A stretch of DNA of 64,000 nucleotides from Rana temporaria (GCF_905171775.1 NC_053497.1:40213781-40277780); one strand, 5' to 3'; shown: positions 42,401-53,241, counted from the first letter of the stretch. A program made the numbers and translations. Notes: a model not told the origin generated them from the letters alone.

Positions 42401-43713
42401 TTTAGCTATTTTCAGCACACTCTGGTTGGGTCACGTGATCAATCTCCCCTGTGTCAACCAGTAGCAGCTGCAGAGGAGAGAATGGACCATCGACAATGGA
42501 TAGGTCATGGAAGCCTATGGGTGACATCACCATTCCTAGGAATTCCCAGCTATTATCAAGCGCTCTTCCTTGCAGCCGTCACTGGCTGATATAGGCAGTC
42601 ACATGACCAGACCTTTAAACTTTTCTTCCATTGTAGTTTATCCCCACCATGCTTGACTTGTGTTCAAAATTTTACCAGTAGCAATTAAAATGGAACTATA
42701 GTAGTGTTAATGCTTATAGCTGGGAATTCACGGTTCAGTTGCTGCGATGCTCTTAGCTCAGTCCAAATGAATAACTCACCAGAAAAACAACTAATTAGGC
42801 CAACAGTCAATTCTATTCATGGCTGCGGAGAGAGGGTGGAGGAACCTTGTTGTTTACTGAAGCAATGCAACGTCCGTCCAGCTAAATAAAAGTCACAACA
42901 GTTTGATTAGTGCGCTAAGAATTTTTTAAAGAGCAACTCTGTCCAAAAAACTATTATTGCACAAATCTTTTGGCAGCTAAATTTTTTTTTTATGTATGTC
43001 TGATTCATCATTTGGAGCCTCCCTGGTTGGGCCAAAAGGTTTTGGGGACTGATGTTCAGGCAAAGCCGACCAGTCTGTGACTCTGCCTGAACTCTTGTTT
43101 TCCCCTACAGATGAGGTCATGGAAACAGTTCCTCAGAATCTGGAGATGTAACAAGCAGAAGAGGTTAGTAGCTTCTTCATCATAGGTAAGTTTTTCTGTG
43201 TCTCTTTTAAAAGAGAAAGGTAGTAAGTCAGTTGGACAGGGTCTTTAATACATCGTAGGCACGCTTTAAGTCCTCTTAGTGTGTCACAGCTTTGGGATGC
43301 AGAGTGAAATGTATAGCATGTTTTTCTCTTCTCTATAATTGTCACTTTCTCTTGAGAGTTTTGTTTGACCACAAAAACCAGAAGATAATTGTGTTTGTGG
43401 GAAACATCCTGTGTGATGACTGCCGCCCTTCTCCCCCCTCCTCACTGCCGGTGTCTGATCTGGGCTCACACAGACTGACTCTGTATATACACATCGATTG
43501 GGACCCTCCAGAACGAGACCAGCTCAACCTCCCACGTGTCTGTCCACTCTGTCTGACACATCACTCACTTTATCCACGATCCAGGGGCTTACCAACTAAG
43601 TCCAGTAAAAAAAAAAAAGGTCTTTGCGGAGACCCTTACATCAAGTTCCCAGAAATGTATACATTCTGTAAAATATCTGCTGGGTTTTTGCAAAAAAATA
43701 AAAGTATTTTCAG
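42401..43713. other. no recognised gene
   Basis: A 147-residue plus frame at 43292-43735 has CDDCRPSPP and CPLCL pairs but no family I recognise; codon and composition signals are unconvincing and it runs into a transposon. Two short A-rich stretches are present. Nothing firm. Confidence 0.35.
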
Positions 43714-43857
43714 TTTATTAGGTTTGGGACTTTAAATGAGGCCCATAAGTAGAACAATAGATTGCATGAAAAGGCAATTTTAATAAAATAAACACAAATT
43801 ATACAGATATCTTGGCCAGCAGGCTCCACATAAAGATATAAGTTAACGGCAATTCTT

Positions 43858-44732
43858 TTTTGATCAATACATTTTTATTGGTATTTAGATATCATACAAT
43901 AACAAGTCACACATATCGTTGTGCCATATACATAAAATGTGACAGTATGTAATATATATAGAATTAGAACAAGAAGGAGAAAATAATTAATTTTTCAACA
44001 CAAATGAACTCATATATGTGTAAGTAGTTTCGTGTAGAGAGAAATTTGAATAAAAAAAAAAAACATATCCATTAAAACACTAAGTAAAGTGAGTGTTAAA
44101 ATGTGTACAGCATGTGTTCAAAGTAATAATAATATAGGCGAGTATTAATAAACCTGAAGGTCAATACAACCTAAACTGTTCATCCGGTATCGTCAATACC
44201 CAGGATGTAGGTTTCATATAAGTAAATATAAATAAGGACAAGCAATATTAGTAATACAAGTGTGAATGCCTATTCATTGTTTTCATACCAAGCTTTCCAT
44301 GGGGCCCAGGAAGCATCGTGCTTATGAAGAGTATGTAGGGAGATGGCCATTATTTTTTTCGTATGCAAAATGGATGTTGGTTAAATCAATAGCTTCTGGA
44401 ATAGAGGGAGGGTATGGGTCTTTCCATTTCCGCGTGATCGATAATCTGGCAGCTAAAAGTAAATGGATAATTGAACTTCGGACATCGACCATAAAGTCCT
44501 CAATCCCCAATGAAAGTAAAGCTAAGGCCGGGTTTGGAACAATCCATTTGCCAGTCAAAATAGAAATTATACCAAATATGTCCGCCCAGTATTTTGTAAG
44601 CATGGGACAGCTCCATAAAATATGGAGTAAGTCTCCTTTGGCTCCACAAAATCTCCAACAATTGTTAGGGTTTTGGCCGCTGAATTTGGATAAAACATCT
44701 GGTGTATAATACCATCTTAGAGTGATTTTAAT
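43858..44732 (-). mobile_element. 5'-truncated L1 with 19-bp duplication
   Basis: TAAGTTAACGGCAATTCTT stands at 43839-43857 and again at 44733-44751. The insert, read on the minus strand, holds an ORF2 C-terminus, then a 3' UTR, AATAAAAATG near the end and a short A tail. These are the marks of target-primed reverse transcription. It lies within the 43727-46495 element and so is younger. Confidence 0.9.
44322..44732 (-). pseudogene. L1 ORF2 C-terminal fragment
   Basis: An open minus-strand frame of about 137 codons from the truncation point to a TAA/TGA stop. Starts KITLRWYYTP, then a cysteine motif CWRFCGAKGDLLHILWSC, which is CX3CX7HX4C, the pattern of the L1 ORF2 C-terminal cysteine-rich region. 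It then runs MLTKYWADIF to a hydrophobic tail ending NNGHLPTYSS. Endonuclease and RT domains are lost by 5' truncation. No in-frame stop, so the insertion is probably young. Confidence 0.82.
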
Positions 44733-44823
44733 TAAGTTAACGGCAATTCTTAAAAGAGCTACATCACAGTATGTATGATATCATCAAGCATCTAGGATAG
44801 CCTAAAGGTTGACAAGGCTGTAG

Positions 44824-44863
44824 GCTCGACGCGTTTCGGCTAATTTAGTGCCTCATCAGGAGC
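44824..44863 (-). ncRNA. hammerhead ribozyme-like motif (type I layout)
   Basis: On the minus strand: GCTC, CTGATGA, GGC, loop of 9, GCC, GAAA, CGCGTC, GAGC. This gives the invariant CUGAUGA and GAAA, a stem II of GGC/GCC, a stem I of GCUC/GAGC and a UC cleavage step between 44828 and 44827. Stem III would be ACGCGU, a palindrome too short to close alone but able to pair between two molecules, as proposed for some minimal hammerheads. Hammerheads are known in Penelope-like elements and amphibian repeats. Activity is inferred. Confidence 0.55.
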
Positions 44864-45299
44864 AGATGCATATAATCTGGAAAAACATTATAGAAAAAAA
44901 TATATATTCAAGACTCATAAAGACAGCAAGAAATACACAATTAATAATGAAGAGTGAGTGAGAAACTTGTATAGCGCAACACATGCGAACTGAATCGCCT
45001 CAGGGCGAAGAAAGAGGACAAAAATTTGGGGGTATGGAGGAGGGATATAAACCAACCTTCTACTTACACAGTAGGCATACAACGTGCTGGTGGTACTGCA
45101 TCAATGGTAAACGCCACATATCTCTGCCCGGAGCTGAGGGGGCGTAAAAACTCAGGGGAGAGGGACACCAACACTTCCCCGCCTCCAGCGGGTAAGTGAT
45201 TCCCACATTGGCACTGGTGACGATGCCGGGAGGGAACCTGTGAAAAGTGTGGGAAAGATGTAATGGTGTGTTGAGAACAAGAAAAAGTATATTAATGTG

Positions 45300-45470
45300 T
45301 GGGCTAGGTGGTGAGGGAGGAAAAAGGAAAGAAAAATATATAAACGTGAGAGGGAGAAAAATAAAAAATTAGGGAAAAAGGTGGAAAAGAAAGGGGAAGA
45401 AAAAAAAAAGGGTTAGAGAGGGGTAAGACTGAAGAGTGGGGATGGGTGTGAGTGAGAAGCGCATGGCTGG
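45300..45470 (+). repeat. purine-rich tract
   Basis: A and G dominate on the plus strand (GGGAAAAAGG, GAAAAAAAAAAGGG). Frames on the minus strand rich in F, S and P are artefacts. Confidence 0.8.
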
Positions 45471-46508
45471 GATGAAAGGAGATGTGAGGAGGACAGAAAA
45501 GAAGGAAATCAGTAGAGGGTTGAATGGCTGAAAACAAAACCCGACGGAAATTACCCAATATGTGCCAGTGAATTGCTTTAAAATAATGAAGTGATAATGG
45601 ACCAGGCTATCGTGAGCAGCGAACAAGGAGGACGCTCAATCCACGTGGGGAGCCATGGAGGGATCAAACTTACCCAGAGAGCACGCCCCCAACGTCACGC
45701 TGGCGTGACTGGAAGGGGAGGGACCCAAGTATCGAGCGGCAAACGCCGCTCATATAGATGAACGGTCAACCTACCCGCATGCACGCCATGAGATGGAGAA
45801 AGGACGCTAGCGTAATGGCGTCAAGAGTGACGTCGCACACAGGACATCTGACGTGGCGCCGATGCGTGACTGGACAAGCCCGCCCACCCCCCAGGAAGGA
45901 CTAGCGTCTAGCTGGGGGGAGCAGGGAGGGCGCCAGGGACGCATTGCAGCTCCTGGGCATAGAGAGACACAGGGCGAATGCAACCGACACAGCACCACCT
46001 AGTGTAAGCTGACAAAAAAGTATATTAGGTTGTTAGATTAAATAATGAATAAACATGGGAAAATCTAAATTATAGACAAGGGGAAAAAAAATTATAGATG
46101 AAGTATTGATAGATTACAAAAATTATTGGGGATACAAAATAATAAATACATTTTTATAAATAAATAATTTGAAAACCAGATAGCACATATCTACCTATGA
46201 GCCTCCATCCCTGATTAGTTACAAAGGGGGGAAATGGGGAAGTGGGACTTTAAATGAGACACCCTAGATAAATGTCTCCATCCCTAATCAATATATGATA
46301 AAATGGAAGAAGTTCGGGACTTTAAATGAGGCTCGTAAGTAGAACAATAGATTGCATGAAAAAGCAATTTTAATAAAATAAACACAAGTTATACAGATAT
46401 CTTGGCCAGCAGGCTCCACATAAAGAGGGATGGAGACATTTATCTAGGGTGTCTCATTTAAAGTCCCACTTCTCCTTTTCCCCTCTTTATTAGGTTTGTT
46501 GACAAGTC

Positions 46509-46594
46509 AAGGGCAGGGGCTACCTGTACTAAAAATGTGAGTTTCCTCCGTTTTTCCTTCTAGGTCTATGAGGAAAATGCACAAGTAATGACTT
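46509..46594. other. short spacer
   Basis: Original flanking sequence between the 13-bp duplication and the next MITE. Confidence 0.5.
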
Positions 46595-47048
46595 TTAAAG
46601 CGGAGTTCCACCCAAAAGTGAAACTTCCGCTTTAAGCACTCCTCGCCCCCTTACATGCCACATTTGGCACGTAATTTTTTTGGGGGGGGGGGAGTGGGGG
46701 CTTTGGTAGGAGTGGGACTTCCTGTCCAACTTCCTACCATTGCCCAGGGACCGCCTCATGACTTCTCTTCTCGCCTTAGGTGATCTTTATGTGATCTCCA
46801 GGGACACGTGACAGATCCCTTTGAGATCGCTTGTCCACTCATAGAGCGCAGCGCGACTCGTGCATGCGCAGTGAGTGCTGAAAGCTGTCACGGCCAGGTT
46901 CCCACATTATAAATGGAGGCACTGGCCAGAGCGTGGGGGTGGGGAGCACCGTGGAGCAGGTAAGTGTATGTTTATTAAAAGTCAGAAGCTACACTTTTTG
47001 CAACTGCTGACTTTTAATAAACACTAAAAGGCTGGAACTCCCCTTTAA
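46595..47048. mobile_element. Kolobok-like MITE
   Basis: Left TTAAAGCGGAGTTCCACCC, right GGCTGGAACTCCCCTTTAA; TTAA at 46595-46598 and 47045-47048. The TTTATTAAAAGTCAGAAGC hairpin before the right end matches that in 17540-18024, showing a shared subfamily. Confidence 0.82.
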
Positions 47049-47067
47049 CCTAAACCACAAGAATGAT

Positions 47068-47789
47068 GGGCCATATTCTGAGTAAAGTTACGATGGAGTA
47101 ACTCAGGATACTGCATCGTAACTCCCTTTTTTGACCCGTGTATCTATGCTCCTGATTCTCAGAATCATTTTTGCATAGATACACTTAAGATCCGCCATCT
47201 GTAAGTCACTTACACTGGCGGATCTTAAATGCAATGACGCCGGCCGCCGCTAGATGGCATTTAAGTGAAGGAGTCATTTGCGTATGCAAATGATCCTTCT
47301 ACGCCGATTCACGAACGAGTTCGCGTCGCGTAACCGTCGCTAACGTCGTTTGCGTAAGCGGAAACTTACCCCTGCTATATGAGGGGTAAGTTTCCGCAAG
47401 TCTCGCGTAGGCCATGTTACGGATGGCGTCGGGTCCCCGTCGTGTTTTTTCGTCGGATACGTCGTTTACGTAAGTCGTTCTTGAATACGACTTTACGTCA
47501 ATGACGCACACGTCGGCGTCATTGACGTTTTCCGCCGAGAACTGGAGCATGCGCACTGGGCTTTTTGCAGCCCGGCGCATGCCCAGTTCTTTTGTATCGG
47601 GGGCGCGCTTCATTTGAATAGAAGCCGCCCCCTTGGAGATCCGCCAGGCTACGCCGGGACACTTACACTCCGCTGTCCCAACTTATGGAGCAAGTGGTTG
47701 GGGAATACAACACCTGCTCCAGTAAGTTGGGACAGCGGAGTGTAAGTGCCCTAAGCGAAGCAGGCGGATATTTACTCAGAATATGGCCC
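47068..47789. mobile_element. foldback element, GGGCCATATTC ends
   Basis: Ends GGGCCATATTCTG and CAGAATATGGCCC with GAT on both sides (47065-47067, 47790-47792). Interior ATTTAAGTGAAGGAGTCATTTGC, TACCCCTGCTATATGAGGGG text. The terminal motif is a TAT variant. Confidence 0.82.
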
Positions 47790-47792
47790 GAT

Positions 47793-48035
47793 GTCTTCCC
47801 CTATATTCCTCATGGACCACACATCTTGTGTGGAACTTGTAGTTCCTTGCATGAGATAATAGTTCTTTGACTTGATATATTATTGACCAATGCTAGTTCT
47901 GTTGGATGATGTCATCTATATGCAGGTCTAACCTATGACCATATGATGTACCTGGAATTCCCTTTATTGTCCGCAACTCTATTCATTCTTATAAAAAAAT
48001 AAAATCCTTATCTAGTGCCCACCCCCAAAGGGGCC
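47793..48035. other. no recognised feature
   Basis: Short non-coding interval. Confidence 0.4.
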
Positions 48036-48037
48036 AC

Positions 48038-48574
48038 TGGAAATAAACCAGGTCTTCCTTACTTGTTCAGAGGCTGCCAGGTCCAGATACCGGTTCCACA
48101 GCACACAGGCAAACACAGGCTCAGTCTAGGGGTGTCTTTTTGAAGATTTATTGCAGTACTTTACACAGGAGGTTAGAGGGATGAGAATGCAGGATACTCC
48201 AAAAACACAAAAGCAGGTACAAGAGGACAGGGTCTCAAGCAAAATCAATCAATAGCAGCCCTAAATATAGCTCTAGGTAGGGGAGGGCAGAGCCAGTTAA
48301 TCTGAGGCTCTGTAAGAACAGGAACATTTCTTGTATTAACTTCTGGAATCTAACCCTCAAACCATAGGCACACCTGAAAATCTAGGCAAAAGGTCCTAAT
48401 CACAATGTCCAGAGACAGCTCCCCAACCAGTTTTCCCATGACACTCTTCAGTTAAAGGTGTCCTTCTCAATGGAAGAACATGCCAAGTAACAGCCACAGC
48501 CCTTCAGTAACACAGGCTGCCTCCAGAAGCAGAGGCCCAAGGAAAAGAGACCTCTAAACAGGCAGTTCATAACA
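48038..48574 (-). mobile_element. candidate LTR on minus strand
   Basis: Minus strand starts TGTTATGAACTGCC at 48574; CTATATTTAGG near 48270 could be a TATA box and AATAAA lies at 48152-48147, followed by a 110-base U5-like region to a CA at 48038. A second LTR and a duplication are missing; the left boundary is a guess. Confidence 0.35.
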
Positions 48575-49315
48575 TTTATCTTCTCCCAGCTACACGTATG
48601 GACGCCTCATCCCAGGGACTGGCTGAGGTCAGATAAATTACCATAGAAAGATTCACATTTCAAGTGCTGTCAGTGTAACTAAATATAATATATATTCTTA
48701 GGCATAGAAGCCAAAGCAAAAAAGTTGTTGCTTTGTGCTACAAATGTGCCTTAATGGACTTTAATAGTTTTCTTTGGTAAAAAGTTTATTTTTTATTACT
48801 AAAAAGTTTACAAATCTGGTAGGCAAGCAAAAATCAAGAAGCACCTCGTTAATGAGGTCAGATAAATATTCCTAGTCCAGGGATCAATCCTTCTATTTTA
48901 TTTCTGGAAGCTTCTTCCAGAGGCAGGTAGGAGTAATCAACCCCTAGGTTTAGGGATAGACCTGACCAGACCTAGAAAATAAATGCTGCTTAGTTAGGTA
49001 CAGCAGAGACAACAACTACATTTATCCAATCTAGGTCGGAACACCTTTAAAATGTAAATGTGTTAGTTTCCAACTGGAAGAGTGAGCTGCTTCTCTGATT
49101 TGTTGGGTTCAGTCCACTTGCTCAATAGAACTGGATATGCAGTAAGTAGGAAAAGTCACCATGGTCTAAGAACCAGCTAGTAATGCAGCATTACCTATGG
49201 CATACCATCCAAGTGGGAAGGTGTCCAATCAGATGCTGACTGTAGGTAGAGGGTAAATATAGTATGCCCCACCATCAGGAGGGCAAAGCCATGTAGAGAT
49301 AGATGGGTGGTTTAA
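48575..49315. other. no recognised feature
   Basis: Non-coding, with no array, terminal repeat or plausible exon. Confidence 0.4.
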
Positions 49316-49354
49316 GATTCAGAAATTGCTTTATTCAAGTGCTATAATTTTACC

Positions 49355-49395
49355 CAATGCAACTAATGGCATAAGTAGCTCTCCTTCATCAGGGT
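49355..49395 (-). ncRNA. decayed hammerhead-like motif
   Basis: Minus strand CCCTGATGAAGGAG retains CTGATGA, but the position expected to be GAAAC reads ATTAGTTGC before CATTGGG. The core is destroyed; identified only through its intact partner at 51089. Confidence 0.35.
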
Positions 49396-49552
49396 TAAAA
49401 ATGTAAAAACGATATCAGAACCGTAGTAACAACAGAAGTTTAAAATGAGAAAATCACATTAATAAGGTTAACTATGTTAATAAAGTTAACAATTAATACA
49501 ATCATGATATGAAAACACTATCTAATATCCATTATAAGAAATAAAACATTAC

Positions 49553-50284
49553 GGCCCAGATTCACATAGGGAGCGCGTATTTGTGAGCGGGCGTAACGTA
49601 TCCTATTTACGCTACGCCTCCGCAACTTTGACAGGCAAGTGCAGTATTCACAAAGCAAAGTTGCGGCGGCGTAGCGTAAATAGGCCGGCGTAAGCCTGCC
49701 TAATTCAAATATGGAACATGTGGGCGTGTTTTATGTTAATTTATTGTGACCCCACGTAAATGACGCTTTTTACGAACGGCGCATGCGCCGTCTGTAAGAG
49801 TATCCCAGTGCGCATGCTCCAAATTAACCCGCAAAAAGCCAATGCTTGCGACGTGAACATAAATGACGCACAGCCCTATTCGCGAACGTCTTACGCAAAC
49901 GACGTAATCAATGGAAAATTTTACGCTGGCCCGACGTCCATACTTAACATTGGCTGCGCCTCATATAGCAGGGGTAACTTTACGCTGGAAAAAGCCTAAC
50001 GTAAACGGCGTATCTGTACTGCGACGGGCGGGCGTACATTAGTGAATAGGGGTATCTAGGTGATTTACATGTTCTAGGCGTAAATCAGCGTACATGCCCC
50101 TAGCGGCCAGCGTAAATATGCAGTTAAGATACGACTGCGTAGGAGACTTACGCTGGTCGTATCTTAGAGAAATTCTGGCGTATCTGATTCTTTGAATCAG
50201 GCGCCAAGATACGACGCCTCACACTCAGAGATACGACGGTGTATCTGGAGATACACCGTCGTATCTCCAACGTGAATCTGGGCC
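49553..50284. mobile_element. foldback element, GGCCCAGATTC ends
   Basis: Ends GGCCCAGATTCACA and CGTGAATCTGGGCC with TAC on both sides (49550-49552, 50285-50287). Contains GGCGGCGTAGCGTAAATAGG and a terminal hairpin GATACGACGGTGTATC. A 79-residue frame is an artefact. Confidence 0.85.
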
Positions 50285-50316
50285 TACATATTTTATATAA
50301 TGTAAACAATTCATAA

Positions 50317-50900
50317 TTTTATGTTTCAATATTTTTATTAAAGTTTCATATAAGAAATACAACAAGAATATCTCATCTTTTATCGTACAAGATATAACCA
50401 ACCAAATTCAGGGAATAGCATAGTAAAGTCTCAGTAAAGTTATAGTCACTTCTGTGTCGCTGTTATCACCCGACAAGCCTCAGCCAACTGTAGCTGGTGC
50501 TTCGTGTTTATGCTATTTTCCTGCCTTATCGGGTCCACTGTTCGCTGGGAAAAGACGCCCCCCCCCCCATCCAGAGGGGGAGCCCGACTCGCCCACTCAA
50601 GCGGGCATCGACCCCCTGCTACCCTATTGCATATTAATCTGCGATGAATAAACAATTCAGTAAACTCAAACATTAGATTCCATATCAATACCTCAAGTAT
50701 AGAGGCATTGGAAATGAGAGGTAAAGAAAAAAGAGATCAAAGAAGGAAGGGTGGGGAGGGTAGGAGCCGCGGTTCCATGTCCAGGGAGCTCACTCGCGAG
50801 ACGAGACCTAAAGAGTCAGAGTTCGGGGGTCATGTGTTAGATATCTAATCCACGGATCCCACACTTTGTGGAATAACTTCATCTTGCCCCCTTTTAAAAT
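50317..50900 (-). mobile_element. L1 3' end, 5'-truncated
   Basis: Minus strand encodes the last residues of ORF2 (GGKMKLFHKVWDPWIRYL then a stop at 50808), a 3' UTR of about 490 bases with an internal G run, and AATAAAAATATTGAAAC at the tail. Ends with F..VW.PWI.YL, typical of L1 ORF2. Distinct from the 43858 copy. A duplication could not be fixed because both flanks are AT-rich. Confidence 0.72.
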
Positions 50901-51088
50901 TTTAAAGGTGCAAAATCTTTGTTTTGATTATTATTAATTCATATTGTTATTTATAATTTACTTATTGTTTTCTGAAGATTAACAATTTAGATACTATGAT
51001 GCTGTATTTTACATATTTTTTCTCAATTTACCTTTTTGTGGTTACTAAAGTTCTGATATTGTTTTTTTCTTTTTATTTGTTTACCTAA

Positions 51089-51135
51089 TAGCCCTGATGA
51101 AGGGGATCTTACAATGTCCCGAAAGGTGTTGGCTA
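51089..51135 (+). ncRNA. hammerhead-like motif, second copy
   Basis: TAGCC, CTGATGA, A, GGGG...CCC, GAAA, GGTGTT, GGCTA. Stem I (UAGCC/GGCUA) has five pairs, stem II GGG/CCC follows one extra A, and cleavage would follow UU at 51130. The stem III palindrome is broken (GGTGT for CGYGT), so it is probably weak or inactive. Confidence 0.4.
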
Positions 51136-51220
51136 AGAATACAACAATCAAATAAAGCAATTTCAATTAAAACTCATTTGTCAATCTCTATTTTTTCACC
51201 TTTTTGGAGCGGGACACTCA

Positions 51221-52188
51221 ATTTGGTTTTACTTTATCTATTATTCATGGTCCTTTGATTGATAGGTTTGTGTAAAGAGCAGCCTACATCTTGCGGTTTT
51301 TGGTTTGTGCCTGAATTTTCTTCTTTCTCCACTTGCAGCTATTAAATGTTGCCTGCTCCTATGGATATTACTATCAAGGTCAGAAGGAGGTAGATATAGG
51401 TTTGAGTGATAGATTGTCTTTAAAGCAAACCTGTCAGTGTATTAACCTAACACTGTCACTTAAATGCTGGCGCCATGAGGTGACTCCAGACATTTGTGTT
51501 AAATCTAAAACCTTCCATCAACCTTCAATTTACCCCCCCCCCCACCCCCTTCCATCTACAAACCAATGTGCATGGGTGTCAGGGAGAGAAAGAGCAATTC
51601 AAGCCTGGGTGGTCAAGGTGTCTATTCAGTGTGCACCTTGGACTAGACTTTCCCTCCAAAGCAAGGATGATTGGTAGGTCATACATTTTGTGGATACTGT
51701 TGCTGGTGGGTAAATCAAGCCCCTTTCTGTTACTGCAATATTCCCACTGTTCATATTGCATTGCTTTGTTTCATGTAAATATGTTTTATTTAATTTTAGA
51801 ATTCATCTGTATTGTTACATGACAGCTGAAAAGCCACAGGATGCCCATTCCCATTGCAGTTTCTTGGTGGTCTCACAGCCAAATGTGAACTTTTATTAAA
51901 GGGGTCAAGTGGATGACAATCCCTCATTGGCAAAAACAGGCACGGAGGGCTGGCTTTCTTTCAAATGTCTGTTTATATGGGTGGTCCCACTAACTGGGTC
52001 TGAGTCATGAGTCTGATTTCAGTTTTTATAAGTGTATCTTCGAGTATAATGTAACTCATCTCTAATGTGCAAAGGATTGCAGTGTGCCTAGCTATTATGA
52101 ACATACTTTTCCATTTCAGTTCTGTAGAATCTAAAAGACCTTGCATACTCTGCTAGGCAGAAGGACAATTACTCTCATAGGGGCAATT
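51221..52188. other. no recognised gene
   Basis: Frames of 114 and 108 residues near 51333-51822 overlap each other and show no domain. TTAAAGCAAACCTGTCAG at 51419 resembles a Kolobok-like left end without a partner. C run near 51530. Confidence 0.35.
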
Positions 52189-52190
52189 AT

Positions 52191-52342
52191 GCATTTTATG
52201 CATAGGGACAATTACTCTCATAGGGACAATTAATATAATAAAATCCAACACATGACACTCTCTATCTGCCTAGAGAGCTAAGCAGATAGAGAGCGTCATG
52301 TGTTGGATTTTATTATATTAATTGTCTCTATGCATAAAATGC
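52191..52342. repeat. near-perfect palindrome, 150 bp
   Basis: Arm TTAATATAATAAAATCCAAC..CTATCTGC (52229-52269) is mirrored at 52281-52322, and GCATTTTATGCATA at the outer left pairs with TGCATAAAATGC at the outer right. The left arm has an extra direct repeat of TCATAGGGACAATTA. Probably a small MITE; no duplication seen. Confidence 0.75.
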
Positions 52343-52449
52343 AGACCTCCTCTGGTGCCTTCAAAAATAGTGCCTTCATATATTAGATGTAATCATAGAT
52401 TGTCTTCATGCTTAAAAAGGCAGACTTCCCCAATAAACCTAAAATTCTA

Positions 52450-53106
52450 GGGCCAGATTCACGTAGCGCAGCGGATCTATAGATGCGCTCGATCTACGTG
52501 ATTTAAGATCCGCTCCCGCAAGTTTAGGAGGCAAGTGGCTAATTCACAAACAACTTACCTCCAAACTTGCGACGGCGGATCCTAAATCCCCCGGCGGAAT
52601 TCAAATTCCGCGGCTAGGGGAGTGTACTATTTAAATCAGGCGCGTTCCCGCGCCGATTTAAATGCGCAGGCGCCGTCCGCGAAATTTCCCGGCGTGCATT
52701 GCTCCCACTGACGTCGCTAGGACGTTAAAAAATTCAAATTCGACGCGGGAACGCCGGCTATACTTAACATTGGCTGCGCCTGATAAAAGAAGGGGTAAGT
52801 ATACGACGGGTACGCCGCTACGGAAACGTCGTAAGAAGACTGCGTTGGGTCCGCGTACGTTCGTGAATTTGCGTATCTCGCTGATTTACATATTATTTAT
52901 CGTAAATCAGCAGGAACGCCCCCGGCGCCATTTTTAAATTTAAAAAAAAGATCCGACAGTGTAACACAGTGTAACACTGTCAGATCTTAGTCCTATCTAT
53001 GCGTATCTGATTCTATGAATCAGGCGCATAGATAGGACCAGTGTAAGACAGAGATACGATGGTGTATCTGTAGATACACCGTCGTATCTCTTTGTGAATC
53101 TGGCCC
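52450..53106 (+). mobile_element. foldback element, subfamily A, plus
   Basis: Ends GGGCCAGATTCACG and GTGAATCTGGCCC, CTA on both sides (52447-52449, 53107-53109). Contains CCCCCGGCGCCATTTTTAAATT and GATCCGACAGTGTAACAC. A 91-residue frame is not supported. Confidence 0.85.
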
Positions 53107-53241
53107 CTAGTGTGCTTTAAGAAGAAAATCTTCATGAATAGTTGATAAAGGTGATGGAAAATCTCAGTGTCCTATTAGGAGTTGCAGGAGGAGTAGGCCA
53201 GCTTTTGACTTTCGTTGAGAAAGTGTTGGAATACAGTGTAT

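Larger units (their letters stand above)
43727..46495 (-). mobile_element. hammerhead-bearing retroelement, 13-bp duplication
   Basis: TTTATTAGGTTTG flanks the insertion exactly at 43714-43726 and 46496-46508. A block of about 100 bases (AAGTAGAACAATAGATTGCATG through CAGCAGGCTCCACATAAAG-like text) occurs at both 43736-43835 and 46326-46425 in direct orientation. The ends GGGACTTTAAATGAG and CTCATTTAAAGTCCC are inverted, and 46242-46290 is inverted at 46424-46474. A hammerhead-like motif lies on the minus strand at 44824-44863 and an L1 is nested. No reverse transcriptase is left. Duplication length plus pseudo-LTR layout suggests a Penelope-like element. Confidence 0.65.
49316..51220. mobile_element. 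inverted pair of hammerhead-type retroelement arms
   Basis: The minus strand of 49316-49552 and the plus strand of about 50930-51220 are homologous: each reads GTTCTGATAT.GTTTTT, then CCCTGATGAAGG, then CAATAAAGCAATTTC or a close variant. So two arms face outward around nested insertions (a foldback at 49553 and an L1 end at 50317). This is the same architecture as 9684-10051 on a larger scale. Exact ends and duplication not found. Confidence 0.55.

Noticed and set aside
43292..43735. 147-residue frame with CDDC and CPLC pairs, possible exon
   Set aside because: No recognisable domain, no splice context I could support, and its end runs across the duplicated target and into a retroelement.
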